Position numbers and translations under genes: made by a program. A stretch of 64,000 nt of DNA, taken from the NCBI GenBank assembly GCA_015501595.1, contig JADNRX010000002.1, positions 186,001 to 250,000 of the forward strand, given 5' to 3'. Position 1 is the stretch's first letter. Every line of letters starts with the position of its first letter. Of the stretch, positions 13,221 to 24,470 are shown piece after piece. The notes beneath the pieces are model-generated. The model saw only the letters and a list, made by a program, of their open reading frames with translations. It made no database searches and had not been told where the DNA came from. The stretch is from Hymenopellis radicata (lineage: Eukaryota; Basidiomycota; Agaricomycetes; Agaricales; Physalacriaceae).

Positions 13221-16200
13221 ATGTGTGCTTTTCGACCGACTCGCTCCTCTCCTCCAGCGCGCGCCTCTCATGACATATCCGAGTCGGTCTCGGCGGCATC
13301 GCTGGCGACGTCGCGTAACACCGCACCTGCCCCGGAATTAACGGGTCTTACAACGGACGATGTTGAGCTCTTGGATGCCATTATTGCGCGCGCAGGAGAG
13401 GCAGCGACGACTTTTCTCACCGTCTTCAAGGCTTATAACGACATTCTCCAGGAGCGCGGTCTGGATCCTCATGAGGTTGTTTACTATGGAAAATTGCTCA
13501 AGTTAGGCACTCTGAAGGGCAGGAATTGGGTAGACAAGTGGGCAATGGTGAAGAAACAGCATGGGTATCGCTCGTCTATTGCAGCAGCGCCCACTCCGCG
13601 GCCTTCTCAGCCTCCTCCGCCAGCACAAGTTCCACGACGCCCCATGCCTAGAAACCCACCCCCACCTGTTATACGTGACGACGACAGCTTCACGGTACAC
13701 TCTCATGATAACGAATCTGTCTCAGAGGCCTCATTTCCAGAATCCTCGAAGCAAACGCCCAGCTATCTCCACCCGGCGTTGGCGCGCGCACGGGCACGAC
13801 AACGCCAGCCTCCACCGCCGCCTCATTCTGACGTGACCAGCAACTCGCTCGGTCTGGATTTTGGCGAAAGTGTTTCCGCCGCCCCCATCCCCCGCATCAT
13901 TCCACGAACCAAGGCTCATCTTGAGTCAGAGACGTCTGGGGGCGAAACCGCAGATTTCTTCGCCCCTCCATCCACTACCCCTCCATCTTATCGCGCAGCT
14001 GCTCGTGATATTCTACTTGGAAGACAGTCGGCGGACGTCGTACCTCGCTCCAAAGTCGCGACGTCGACTCCACGTCCAGCACAAAAACCCATTCCACCAC
14101 CTCCAAAACCGAGTGTCATTAATGATGATGACGCGTGGAAAAAGATTAGGATGGCGCAGGATGAAAAGGACGCGGATGAATATTACAGACTACGCTTAAT
14201 TGAACGGTGCTGGGATATCTGGAAGCAAGGTTTTGACTGGATTATCGTACGTCCTTGTACCTTGCCGTTCGCATTATCACTCTAACTAGTGGGACAGACA
14301 ACTCATGAACAGATTCAAGAGGCTCGAGAGAACCTTTTATTACGCCTCTATCTTCAACGTTGGCGTGATCAGTTGGCCTCGCACCAACAATTACTGGACA
14401 ATGTTGCGGTCGTAGCAGACAGACGGCGACTCAAGGCAGCATTCTCTGCATGGAAAAAACGTCTTGTGTCCAAACAGCACGCCAACTGGCGTGATTCGAT
14501 GCGCTCTAAAATGAAGATAGTTCGCAAAAAGCAGGAACAGAGACTGAGGAAAGACGCGTGGTCGAAATGGCGGCAGTCTTACCAGTCACATCTCTCTGAC
14601 CAGCACTTCAACAAGAGATTCGTCTTGCGGATTTACCAACGTTGGAAAGAGAGACTGATAGCTGTGGACCGTCTGGAGGATGCGGCTGACCAGGTACTTG
14701 AAACTGGTATCGCTAGAGTGGCGGAGACTTGTTGGAACCACTGGCGTCGAATGGCCCAACTTCGTATTGCGGAACGAGCCATCTCCCAGAGGGTTGGGTA
14801 CAGGTTGAAACGACAGGTCATGACCCAATGGCAGAAGCAAATGTAGGTGTCAAGAACTCCTCTAATTGATACACTCGTTGATGTCAAACAGGCACGATCT
14901 TTATGCTGCGGACGAATATTTTGATTTATGCCTTCTCAAGAATACAATTAGAAAATGGAAGCAAGCTGTTGCTGATGTTCGGGTATGCATATTCGTCGAC
15001 TTTCATACGTACCACTGATTCCTTTGCTCGCTAGCAACTTGAGCGGCGTGCAGACCGACATATCGCCCGTCAAGACGATGTTCTTCTGCGAGCAGTTGCT
15101 CGTGTTTGGAAGGCTCGAGAACGCGGCCGTCTACTTATGCGGGTCAAATCCAAGCGACTGCTAGAGCATGTTTGGCTTACCTGGACAGGGAAACTACAGC
15201 AACAACGCCAGCGCGAAGGTACTTTTTATTTATTAATTCCCATGTCGCGTTCTTACCCTCCCGAAGATCTTGCATCGAGATTTTCTGCACAGTCGTTCCA
15301 TCTCGCTGTCACTTCTTTCCAGAAATGGCGCCAAATACTTTCCACTCACCGGAACGCGAATGAATTCGCTATTCAACGGCACTCGGTCCAGCTCACCCAG
15401 CGAATGATGCTGGTTTGGCGCATCCGATGGCATGAACAGTTCAAACTAGCCAAGAAAGCGCGCCTCCTGGAAGCTTATCTCTTAATGCGGCGCTCTCTGA
15501 GCAAGATGAAGTTATTATATGGACAGCGCCGATTAGACCACAAGCTCGAAAACTTCAATTCCGTGAAAAGCAGCAAATTCTTCAGACGTAAGTCCATGTA
15601 AATCCTTTACGGTCGAGACTAACATCTTCCGTTAGTGTGGCAACAACGCGCTCAGCGTTCAAGGCAGTTCCGGCTGGCTGAAGAGCAGGTTTCCACGAGA
15701 ATTGCACAGGTATGTGTCCTTCGCTCGCCCAACCAACTTTACAGTGACAAGTGTTATAGCGAATTCTCCGCTCGGCTCTGACTCAATGGACCAATCGCGT
15801 CATTGACGTGAAGCTGCAAGAAATCGAAGTCAAGCAACACTATGAAGTTGGGATTCTTATGTTCGTAGTTTCTGTAACCGAGGCGTGTGGATTCTGATCA
15901 TCTTGACTATTAGGAATGCGTACAATAAATGGAAGCGGCTCCGGACTCGCGTGGAAGAGGACAAAAGTCTCATGTTGAGCTATCGTGCAGTGAAGGACGA
16001 AGGTAATTCATCCCGAGTTCGTATCGGTCTATGACTGACACTCTCTTACAGATCTGACTCGTCGCGCGTTCCATCACTGGCTAACTGCTACCAGGGCCGC
16101 AAGGCACCGTAAACTATTACTCAAGCGCCTCGAAGATGAAAAACAGTTGTCACTGATTGTTGGAGCCTGGGAGCAGTGGAGGGAAAAGTTTAAGGAGTTG

Positions 16201-17059
16201 CAGCTTCGTCCTCTGGTATGTCTGTCCTGATTGCTATGGTCTCATCTAAACCTTTTGGCAGGAATATCAGTTACTCTTCCAGGCGCATAAGAACGAGTTG
16301 CGCAACGCCATGGACCGTTGGAAAGCTCGGACCAAGTCTGTTCCTGCCATACACTATAACGCTTCTCGTATCAAGGCCAAATTTTGGAAGATCTGGGTTG
16401 AACAAATGCCTCGCGCACAGCTTGCGAAGAAGGCCAGGGATCTGGACAGAAGGACTACACTTGGTGATTTGCTACGCATTGTCCAACAGGATCGTATACT
16501 GATATTAATGCAGCGAGATACTTGGAAAACTGGTTACAAGCTTATCGCACCAAGCTCACCAGAAAGGCAGTGGAGTAAGTGAACTAGTATCTGAACCCAG
16601 CTGATACTGATTTTTGTTTCAAGTCGTGCGCGTCTGTTACGCCTTCCAACTGCGTCAACACCGCGTCCAGCTCCTTCCAGACCCGAAGCTACGGCGGCTG
16701 CATTTCGTAATATATTTCCTGCTCGACGCCCTCTGCTTCCCGAGCGAGAAGCTGGACGAGAGCAATCTCCGAGTCCACCACCACGCCCTTTCGCTTCCAG
16801 GAAACCGCTTTTCTCTGCTCACCCACGATCTGAAACGAGTCCGCCTCGATCAAGGATCACGCCACCGACTCGAGACACCAGTCCCGCGGGTTCAAGCAGA
16901 TCTGCCCTTGCACCACGACCTCGACGCGCATTTCCCGCTCCACCAAGTACGGTCAGCGGTGGAGGAGACGAACCAAGCAAACTATGGCTGGAGCTTCGAG
17001 AAATTCGAAACAGGTCGAAACCATCTTCGGAGCAATCTCGAGGCAGAAGGTCTCCGTGA
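13221..17059 (+). CDS. SFI1: SFI1-type centrin-binding spindle pole protein
   Basis: Sfi1 family protein of the spindle pole body/centrosome half-bridge, a long helical rod that binds centrin (Cdc31). A conserved N-terminal domain (LTTDDVELLDAIIARAGEAA, GLDPHEVVYYGKLLKLGTL) precedes a Pro/Ser-rich region. Then comes a long series of helical repeats with the regular W/R spacing: LYLQRWRDQL, FSAWKKRLVS, WSKWRQSYQ, IYQRWKERL, CWNHWRRMA, IRKWKQAV, WLTWTGKL, and on to ENWLQAYRTKLTRK. The tail is Ser/Pro/Arg-rich and ends EQSRGRRSP. More than ten exons; one 50-nt intron before RYLENWLQAY is easily misread as coding. Stop TGA at 17057-17059. Confidence 0.82.
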
Positions 17060-17170
17060 GCGCCGCTGGAAGTGCTATATTTATTTGAACTATTTATTCT
17101 GTATACCACATATGCGCTATGTATCGAGTATGAGTACTATTGATCTATGCATTGCTTTCGAACTTACAGA

Positions 17171-17453
17171 TCAGGTATTGCGATAGTATTGCCATCCGAC
17201 CCAGTTGGCAATAACAAAGTATGCACCGGTGGGAACGAGAAGGATGAAGAAGTACTTGTAATGAGTATCGTTCGCGAGAGCATTGAGGATCTGATTGGGT
17301 GGGTGAGAAACAAAGTTTAGGGGGAGATAACTGGTGGTGCAGCACCAATATGCCTGTCAAAGGCAGGAACGCGCTGAAGAGGACGGCATAACTGGCAAGA
17401 AGAAAAAAGGCTATGGACAGTGCAAGGATGAGATGACCGACATTGAACGACAT
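17171..17453 (-). CDS. PIG-Y/Eri1-like subunit of GPI-GlcNAc transferase
   Basis: Small membrane protein of about 75 residues in two exons. The first hydrophobic segment (HLILALSIAFFLLASYAVLF) is followed by LPLTGIL, an intron, then NALANDTHYKYFFILLVPTG and a second hydrophobic segment ending ANWVGWQYYRNT. Size, two-helix hairpin, the LLVP turn and the aromatic W-x-G ending match PIG-Y, a component of the ER complex starting GPI-anchor synthesis. Short and divergent, so the call rests on layout as much as identity. Divergent from the coiled-coil gene. Confidence 0.65.
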
Positions 17454-17477
17454 ATGAAGGTGGTTGCCAGGTTGTAG

Positions 17478-17490
17478 TTACGTGACGTAA
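17478..17490. promoter_or_regulatory. Palindrome TTACGTGACGTAA in a divergent promoter
   Basis: Perfect 13-nt inverted repeat midway in the 105-bp space between the PIG-Y-like and coiled-coil genes. It contains TGACGTAA, a classic bZIP/CRE-type half-site arrangement. Regulation of either gene by a bZIP factor is inferred. Confidence 0.45.
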
Positions 17491-17558
17491 CGCGTGAGCA
17501 ACTCTTCCATTATCCAAACGGAAACACATCTTAACCTCGTCCAGCTACCGTTGCCGCG

Positions 17559-18059
17559 ATGAACAATGAATACGAGCCACCAACGGAGGGCGAGCCGAGG
17601 TGCCTATCTTGCTCTGTTGTCGTGCGCCGCGAACGCGTCTAACCCGGACACTGCAGGCGGTCCAGTCAGGAGCACAACGACGAGCCCGATGAGCCATCGT
17701 CCCCGGTAGCTATCCCCGACGAGGAGCAGCGGAGCGAGATCATCAGCATACCGGCGTCGCTGCCAGAAATCTTGCCATCGCCAACCCTCGACTTTGATCT
17801 GTCCCATTTCACTGGCGAGGCTAACCCAAAGTACGTGACCGTCGTCGTAGCTGCTGCGCGTCGCTGACAGGAGCTGTATAGCATGGATAAAGTGAACAAA
17901 CGAGCGTCAAATGTACAGAAACTGGCGCAGGAGAATGAGAAACTCAAGGCAGAGCTCAAGGCCATGACAGAACGACTAGAGGCTGCAGAGCGTCGGCGAG
18001 AGAAGTTACAGAAGAGAGATCAGAAGGAGCAAGCAATCATTGAACCCTCCGCGACTTAG
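17559..18059 (+). CDS. Small acidic coiled-coil protein, unknown function
   Basis: Three exons (introns of about 60 and 52 nt) give about 130 residues. An acidic Pro/Ser N-terminus (EHNDEPDEPSSPVAIPDEEQ) is followed by LPSPTLDFDLSHFTGEANPN and a long charged helix (VQKLAQENEKLKAELKAM, then ERLEAAERRREKLQKRDQ) with heptad character. I do not recognise the family. The clean splice sites, a single open frame and a start in the shared PIG-Y promoter argue that it is a real gene. Confidence 0.6.
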
Positions 18060-18182
18060 TACTTTTTCTGAATCTCAGATTGTGTTATTTTGTGTGTATA
18101 ATCCACATGACCAATTCGGTATACCCCATATCCACGCTGACCTGGCAAATTCGCTTTCCTTCTTACTACCATCACCACCACC

Positions 18183-19914
18183 ATGCCTTCTCCCTTGCAC
18201 TCTCCTATATCCGGCCGCCGCCCCTCTGACCGTCGTGGCTCTGAGCGACGCGGCTCTGAGCGTCGTGGTTCGGGCCTGGATTCGCGTCGAGGCTCTATCG
18301 ATCCTCTGAGGCTAATTCGTATGGACAAGTCTGTTTCTCACTGACTTTTTTTCCCCTGTTTCCTTGTTCAACGTCGGCAGGGTGACTCACATTCCTGGCT
18401 CCGATGATTTTCAACGTCGTCTTTGTTGGTGCTGGCAACATCATGTTCGGTACGGTGCTGCCACCACATTCTCCCCCCAATCAGCTCTGATCAGCACCAT
18501 CGTCCCCAGGCTCTGACGAGGGTCCATGGAACCACTCTTTCCGCTTCGAACAGTACGTCATCATAGATGCTATCTTGCGCTCAGCTGGAACCTTTTTCTG
18601 GTCTCCAGCAAGCTTGGTCCTCGTCTCAAGGTCGTGGCTCTCATTGACCCCGCCATCGAGCGTGCAACGGCCGTCCTCCAGAAGAAATGCGAGTCTTTCG
18701 TCGTGTCCGCTACCAGGGCACCCGTGTCTTCAAGACCCTCGATGACTTTATCAAGAACATGGCACCCAAGGACCGCCCTCGCGCCATTATCGTCGGTAGT
18801 CCTCCCATGTTCCGTGGCACCACCAAGCCCGGCCGCGACATTGAAATCCAGATTTTGAAGCATTTCCCTGGCGTCGCGTTATTCATCGAGAAACCCATTG
18901 CAACGGGTCCAGAGGCTGAGATCGCTGACGCCTTTGCTATCGCCAAAACGATCAAGGACAGCGATACTATCTGCTCTGTGGGGTATGCGTCCCTCTTGAT
19001 CCATTCAATTAAACGCTAATCACGGAGCTAGGTATATGTTGCGGTACCTCAAAGCCGTCCAGATGATGAAACAAATCATTGAAGAGAATCAGCTTACGGT
19101 GATGGCTACCATCGCCCGCTACGCGTGTGCGTATGAGGCTATTGCTAAGCCCGATTGGTGGGACAAGTCCAAGAGTGCAGGCCCCATCGTTGAACAGGGA
19201 ACCCACTTCTGTGATCTTTCGCGCTACTTTGGTGGTGAGGTTGACATCTCTACCGTCTCCGCCCACTCCCTTGAATGGGACGAAAATGCTGGTCATCTTT
19301 CGGCCATGAAGGTTGACGAGAGTAAAATCTTGCCAGAAAACAGAATACCCCGTGTTACCGCTGCCACCTGGTAAAGCCGCTTTGATTTCTCCTCAATCAA
19401 ATCAACTTATCCTCATCCGCTACCCGCTAGGAAATACGAAAGTGGCGCAGTCGGAAGTTTTACCCACATCGCCGCTTTGCAAGGAACCGACTACAGTTGC
19501 GAGCTTGAAGTATACGCTGATGGGTACAGCTTGAAGTGGGTGTATCGTTACAATAATTGCGCATATACTCATGTTTTACAGGCTCGTGAACCCCTACGTC
19601 CAACCAGTCCTTTACGTTCGTAGGCCTGGTGACGACCAGGAGCAGACTATCCGCTTCCCCGACGATGACCCTTTCTTCTCGGAAGTTTCCAACCTCATCG
19701 ATATCATCGAGGATATCGAGGAAGATCCAGATGCTGCCCAGATTTTGAGTTCATATGAAGGTCGGTGTTCAAGTGAACGCGTCTCCCCTTATTAAACGTG
19801 TTTTCAGACGCTGTAAAGACATACGAGCTCACATGGGCCATCCGCAAGGCCAGCGAGAAGTCGCGCGATGAGAAGCGCCAAAAAGCCGCTGCCGCTGCCG
19901 CCATCGCTGAATAG
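18183..19914 (+). CDS. Gfo/Idh/MocA-type NAD(P) oxidoreductase
   Basis: Cytosolic NAD(P)-dependent sugar-type dehydrogenase family; substrate unknown. The Rossmann fold starts IFNVVFVGAGNIMFGSDEG, then VVALIDPAIERATAVL, IIVGSPPMFRGTT, the EKPIATGP motif and the family catalytic-type segment GPIVEQGTHFCDLSRYFGG. The C-terminus is Ala/Lys-rich. Start at 18183 gives a basic leader with RRGSE repeats that reaches the fold only if one extra G at 18397-18398 is discounted (frame then reads RVTHIPAPMIFNVV). Otherwise translation would have to start at ATG 18404. A second break lies at 18708-18711, where one base is missing between SFVVSA and YQGTRVFKTLDD. Two breaks in an otherwise perfectly conserved enzyme suggest sequence errors. 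Confidence 0.78.
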
Positions 19915-20006
19915 AAGATTCGCTGATTGTACAACACCCTTATAACCGATGTAATACCAGCATGTAGACAACATACATACATGGGCAGCAAAGAACTGTC
20001 ATTTCG

Positions 20007-20911
20007 TCAGTTGTCGTCACTCTCAGTTCCATGCAGATTAGGTGTCTCCTCTGACTTCTGCTTCTTGGCCCTTTCTTCCTTCCTATCCTCCAGTTTCCTC
20101 TTTTTTTCAGCTGAAGACTTCTTTTGAGCGCTGATCTTGTCAAATTCCTCTTGTAGATGAGTCTTTAGTGTGGGCATATTCTTCTGGTCTGCATGACAAT
20201 GGAAGCATGAAAGAGGCTCCTTTAAGATGGCGTCATATTGTTTGTGGTCTAGTTTTGCCATCTATTGGAGCTGTAAGCGTGCCATAGACTGCAAGAGAGA
20301 TGCGTACCGTCGAGTAGTAAGATGGTTCTGCTTCAAACCATGACAGTACCTCGTCAATGTCGATGAAGAAACCAAGTTTGGGGTGGAATGAGTTGTAGTG
20401 TTTCTTGTTTTTCATTCGCTCGGAACACAAATCTGCTGAAATAACGTGAAGGTGGAGATGCCTGCACAACATCTAAGTACGGTGAATGAAAGCTGATCCA
20501 AACTCACTCCATTGATGGGGCGCCGTGCAGGCCAGTCCAGATTTCCCACTTGAACCCATAGCGCTTAACCATCTCGCTCTCTATATCCGCTTTCAATGCT
20601 TCTGCATCGCTCTGTAGAGATTTGATGAGCTCTTCGGCGCGCGACTTGTCTTTCTTCAGTAGTGATTTCAGACTCGAGAGGTCTGGGATTGTCAGGTCTG
20701 GGTACGCCTCTGGACGCGGGAGGATCAAGAAATGGAATATAGATTTCGGAAAGGCGTCGTATATCGTGAGAGAGCTCGGCGTGTGGCCAAACAGAATCGT
20801 GGGAGGCAGGTCGGCGGGTTTTTGGACGCGTACGTGCGAAGAATAGCGAGATTCGACATTGCGTGAGGGGAAAAGTCCAAGGCAGGTGACAGCAACACGT
20901 GACGGAGTCAT
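20007..20911 (-). CDS. HNT3: Aprataxin-like DNA repair adenosine-5'-phosphate hydrolase (HNT3)
   Basis: HIT-superfamily enzyme that removes AMP from aborted DNA ligation ends. The N-terminal part has FHFLILPRPEAYPDLTI, the HIT triad is HLHLHVIS across an intron, and KNKKHYNSFHP follows. The C-terminal zinc finger has CFHC, then a His and Glu at the spacing of the C2HE finger known from S. pombe aprataxin. A Lys-rich nuclear tail ends the protein. Three exons. I chose MTPSRVAV at 20911; an in-frame ATG at 20944 would leave only 19 bp to FAP7. Divergent from FAP7. Confidence 0.87.
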
Positions 20912-20963
20912 TAATTTTCTCTCTCGATCACTTGCGATCTGCATCCATCTTCACCCAAAAAAA

Positions 20964-21611
20964 ATGTCGACTGAGAGAACGAGCCCCGTCATCGTGATAA
21001 CTGGCACGCCCGGGACGGGCAAGTCGACGCATGCCCAGATCCTGGTCAACGAATCGCCCATTCCCCTCCGCCATATCAACGTCGGCGAATTCGTAAAGGA
21101 GAGAGGGCTCTTCGAGGAGTACGACGACGAATGGCAGAGCCATACTGTGGACGAGGACAAGGTGTGGCGCTTGCAGCTCTCCAGGCTCCGCTGCTCAGGC
21201 TCGTTAGTGAACAGCTTTTGGACGAATTGGAACCCATAGTGGCTCAAGGCGGGATCGTGCTGGATTGGCACACTTGTGAAGCCTTTCCAGAGCGCTGGGC
21301 AGACTTGGTTGTTGTATTACGATGCGATCACACCAAGCTTTGGGAGCGTCTTGAAAAAAGGTGGAGATTGTCGTTCTTGAGCGCTCGCGCCTTTCGTTAA
21401 CATGCCAGTTTCTAGGGCGTATCCTCTAAAAAAGATCCAGGAAAACAACGAGGCCGAGATCATGCAGGTTGTTCTGGAAGAAGCACGAGCGTCATATGCT
21501 CCTGAAATTGTCGTCGAGCTCAATAGTGAGAGCATGGAGGATCTCGAGGCAAATGTGGCGAGAATTGTTGCTTGGATAACCGCATGGAAGGCGGATCGCG
21601 GTATCGCATAG
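20964..21611 (+). CDS. FAP7: Adenylate kinase isoenzyme 6 / FAP7 ribosome assembly factor
   Basis: Nuclear AK6/Fap7 NTPase that acts with uS11 in late 18S rRNA cleavage. P-loop GTPGTGKST near the N-terminus, HINVGEFVKERGLFEEYDDEW, GGIVLDWHTCEAFPERW, VVVLRCDHTKLWERL and RAYPLKKIQENNEAEIMQVV all match the family. Three exons; the joins DEDK-LLDEL and EKR-AYPLKK are clean. About 180 residues, the usual length. Its start lies 52 bp from the aprataxin start, so the two must share a promoter. Confidence 0.92.
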
Positions 21612-21716
21612 CCCAAGAGCAAAATATTATTATTCACGATATCATATATAGCACTGCGCATTCAAGATATCCGGTACATTCACAATACATAGCATTTTTT
21701 ACAAGTGCACAATTGA

Positions 21717-24178
21717 TCACAGAGCATCCCCAAACTTCTGCCATCTGGTGCGAGGACCTGCCGCTGCTTGAGCCGCCAAGAAGCGCGCCTCCTCCTCGTT
21801 GATGGAATCCAATCCAGTCACCAGATCGACATGCTCGGGAGGAATCACCTTGGTCTTGTAGTACACTTTGTACCCAACGTAGAAGACGATGAACACCGGT
21901 ATCCCAATGTATGAAGTGATGAACGTGTCCACCGTGAAAGGCATGAACGTGTCGAAACCTTTGAAGATCGTAATGATAACCGTCGAGATCAACGCAAACC
22001 AGCTTCCAAAGGGTTGGAAGGGCGCCTTGTATGGCAACTTGTCGCGAGACATGCCTTGAGCTTTGAGAGCGTTCATGAACGCGCTGAAGACAGATCAGAT
22101 GGAGTTGGAGAGTAAGCTGAGAAGACTTACATGTGAGCGTAAGCGATACATATCCAAGTTATAGCTCCGAAAGTTGAGACCAAGTTGACGAACCAGGTAA
22201 AGACTGTCAAACGGAAATGAGTATCGCGCAAACAGTACAGTAACGGCAAGCATACCCTTAGCACTAGAAGACGAAACATTGAGGAACACCAGTCCGCAGA
22301 ACAGTGTGCAGAGGATCAAGGCCGGGTACGGTACTCCCATGCGATTGACGCGGGCAAAAATCTTTGGCGCTTTCCCTTCAACAGCCAATGCATACAACGT
22401 GCGGGATCCGATATACAAGTCCGAGTTCGCGGCACTCATCACGAAGATCAAAATGGCACCATTAACGATATGGTTCAAGACCTTGATGCCGACTAAAGTG
22501 GTGGCTATGGCGCGAGATCAGGACACGATGGCAGCTGGATGACGAAAGTGCTCACCGACGACGAAAGGAGAAGCAGCGGCTAATAGTAATAGTAGCGCAG
22601 TCAGCCAGTGTAACGCCAACGTCAAATGGACGTCGTACCTCCAGTTTTGGACTTTGTTGCGACGAACAAGGAGTCATCAGTGCTGGGGACGATTAAGCCT
22701 ATTACGAAGACTCCGCCGACGTAGAAGACTAAAATACGCCAAAACGTACGACGGATGGCTTTGGGGATGTTTTTGCGAGGATTCTCTGCCTGGATGATGA
22801 ATGAACGTTAGTTCCGCTTGTCGACATCCGAACAGACATTGTACCTCTCCAACAGTCACCTGCACGAAGTGAAACCATCAGTGGTGAGCTTTTCACGGCC
22901 ACGGAGATGACTTACACCGATGAGCTCCGTACCAATGAAGGCGAAAAGGGCATTCACCAAGGTAGCCCAGAATCCAAGGAAGATGGATAAGTGCTCGTTG
23001 TGTACCTGGTCCAAAAGGTAATGACCCATGGGTCCATTGGGCGCCTTCCAGTAACGGAATCCGATGCGGTCGTGTTGAGGATTGCCACCTGAGAAAAGAT
23101 AAGTCCCCTACGCCAAGCGCAAGGTCCGGATCTCGTACCCAAGTCAATGATAATGCCCATCAATAGTAGACCAATCAACGCTATGACTACATTTCGGTTC
23201 AGATTACGATACAATGGCAACATGCTGATGTTCACTCACCCTTAATGCTATCAACAGTAAACCAATCAGCGCTATGACTACATTTCGGTTCAGATTACGA
23301 TAACTTGCCTGCTGAACCAGAATTCCAGCTCTCCAAATACACGGACACCAAGTAGATTGACGATGAATACTAAACGAAATCAATCTTGATCCCTCGGCGT
23401 GAGACGTTCTGGACTCACTGCCAGCGATGAAGATGCCTATTCAGATTGTTAACGCTGCATTTACAGCAACAAGGACTGGATCTCACACATCCAAATTGCG
23501 ATATGGACCGCCCGGTCCAGTATTGGACCACCACACCCGCAGCATTGATATTATTTGGCGTGACAATGAGCTAGCCAGAAGATGGATTTCAGATGAAGCA
23601 AATTGGCAAGAAAAGAGGACCCGCACGTATTTCAGGAGATAATTATAGCCCAGCGCGAAACCCATGGCTGGATCGACAAACCGGGATGCGTATCCCGAGA
23701 AACCTTTTTTATGAGGCAAGAAAGCCGCCATCTCCCCAAGGCCTATCATACCTAGGAAAAGAACAGTAGTCAGCCTACGTATGAAAGCAGCAACAAGATT
23801 ATGACCATGTAGCAAACCAAACCAACATAAGAATAACCCAAGAGGAGTCCCAATGGGCCGCCTCTCCGCAGTGCTGTACCCGAGCTAACATGGGTGGTAA
23901 GTAAAGCACTACAACGGACAGACGATGAGGCCTACCCGATGATGAGTCCAGTTCCCACTGCACCACCCAACTAAAGTAGGGTTAATATTCACGTTCTCGT
24001 GAGCTGGCAGATGACATACAGCGATCATAGATATCTGACGCGCTTTGAGGCCTCGGTGCAGACTGGACTCTGGAGGAGGTTCATGTAGATCCTCTTCGTA
24101 GTAGCCATTGTTGTTCTCGCTAACAGAACTGGCAGAACCAGTAGCGGGGAGCTTTTTCTCAATGTCGTCCGAGGCCAT
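21717..24178 (-). CDS. Amino-acid permease, APC superfamily (fungal YAT family)
   Basis: Plasma-membrane amino-acid transporter with about twelve membrane segments over many exons. The hydrophilic N-terminus (SSLHRGLKARQISMIA) leads into LGGAVGTGLIIGSG, the family's first helix. Then come LGEMAAFLPHKKGFSGYASR, FVDPAMGFALGYNYLLKY, VFGELEFWFSSIKV, FIGTELIGVTVGEAENPRK, the SDLYIGSRTLYALA block and APFQPFGSWFAL. Conserved WFSSIKVIALIG is only restored by splicing an 8-nt micro-exon (23240-23247) between a GC-AG intron (23248-23308) and a GT-AG intron (23187-23239). The substrate cannot be told from sequence. Lies tail to tail with FAP7. Confidence 0.87.
23161..23303. repeat. Local 51-nt direct duplication inside the permease
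   Basis: The 51 nt beginning at 23161 recur at 23252 (offset 91 nt) with about three mismatches. In gene orientation each copy contains the end of an intron and the first codons of the next exon. The upstream-in-gene copy now lies within the GC-AG intron, the other is the functional acceptor and exon. Confidence 0.85.
23240..23247 (-). other. 8-nt micro-exon of the permease
   Basis: CATTAAGG between AG (of a GC-AG intron, 23248-23308, donor GCAAGT) and GT (23239-23238). Together with flanking exons it reads WFSSIKVIALIG, the conserved permease motif. Other joins I tried shift the frame. Confidence 0.7.
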
Positions 24179-24470
24179 GGTGGTGAGGGAGAAAGGAAGC
24201 GGCTATCATTGAATCGCCATCCGCAATCAGTTTTAATACCCATAGGCACCCAGAAGCGAGCGCCCGGTATCGAAACGGGGCCGAGAGAAGAAAAGAAGTG
24301 CCACTGAGAGCCAAGATCATTTCGGGGAGCTCATTCTCCATTAGGATGATCGGAACGGCTGCGACTCGAACCAAGCCTTCAACCTTTCAAATCCGCCATG
24401 CGGAAGCTTAGCGGTCTGCTGGTCTTTATCGCACTGATGCCCAGCATATATTGGCAGTTACCTACACATT

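Noticed and set aside
24355..24400. Second tRNA-like T-loop (TTGGTTCGAGTCGC, minus strand)
   Set aside because: No matching acceptor or anticodon stem in the 80 nt around it.
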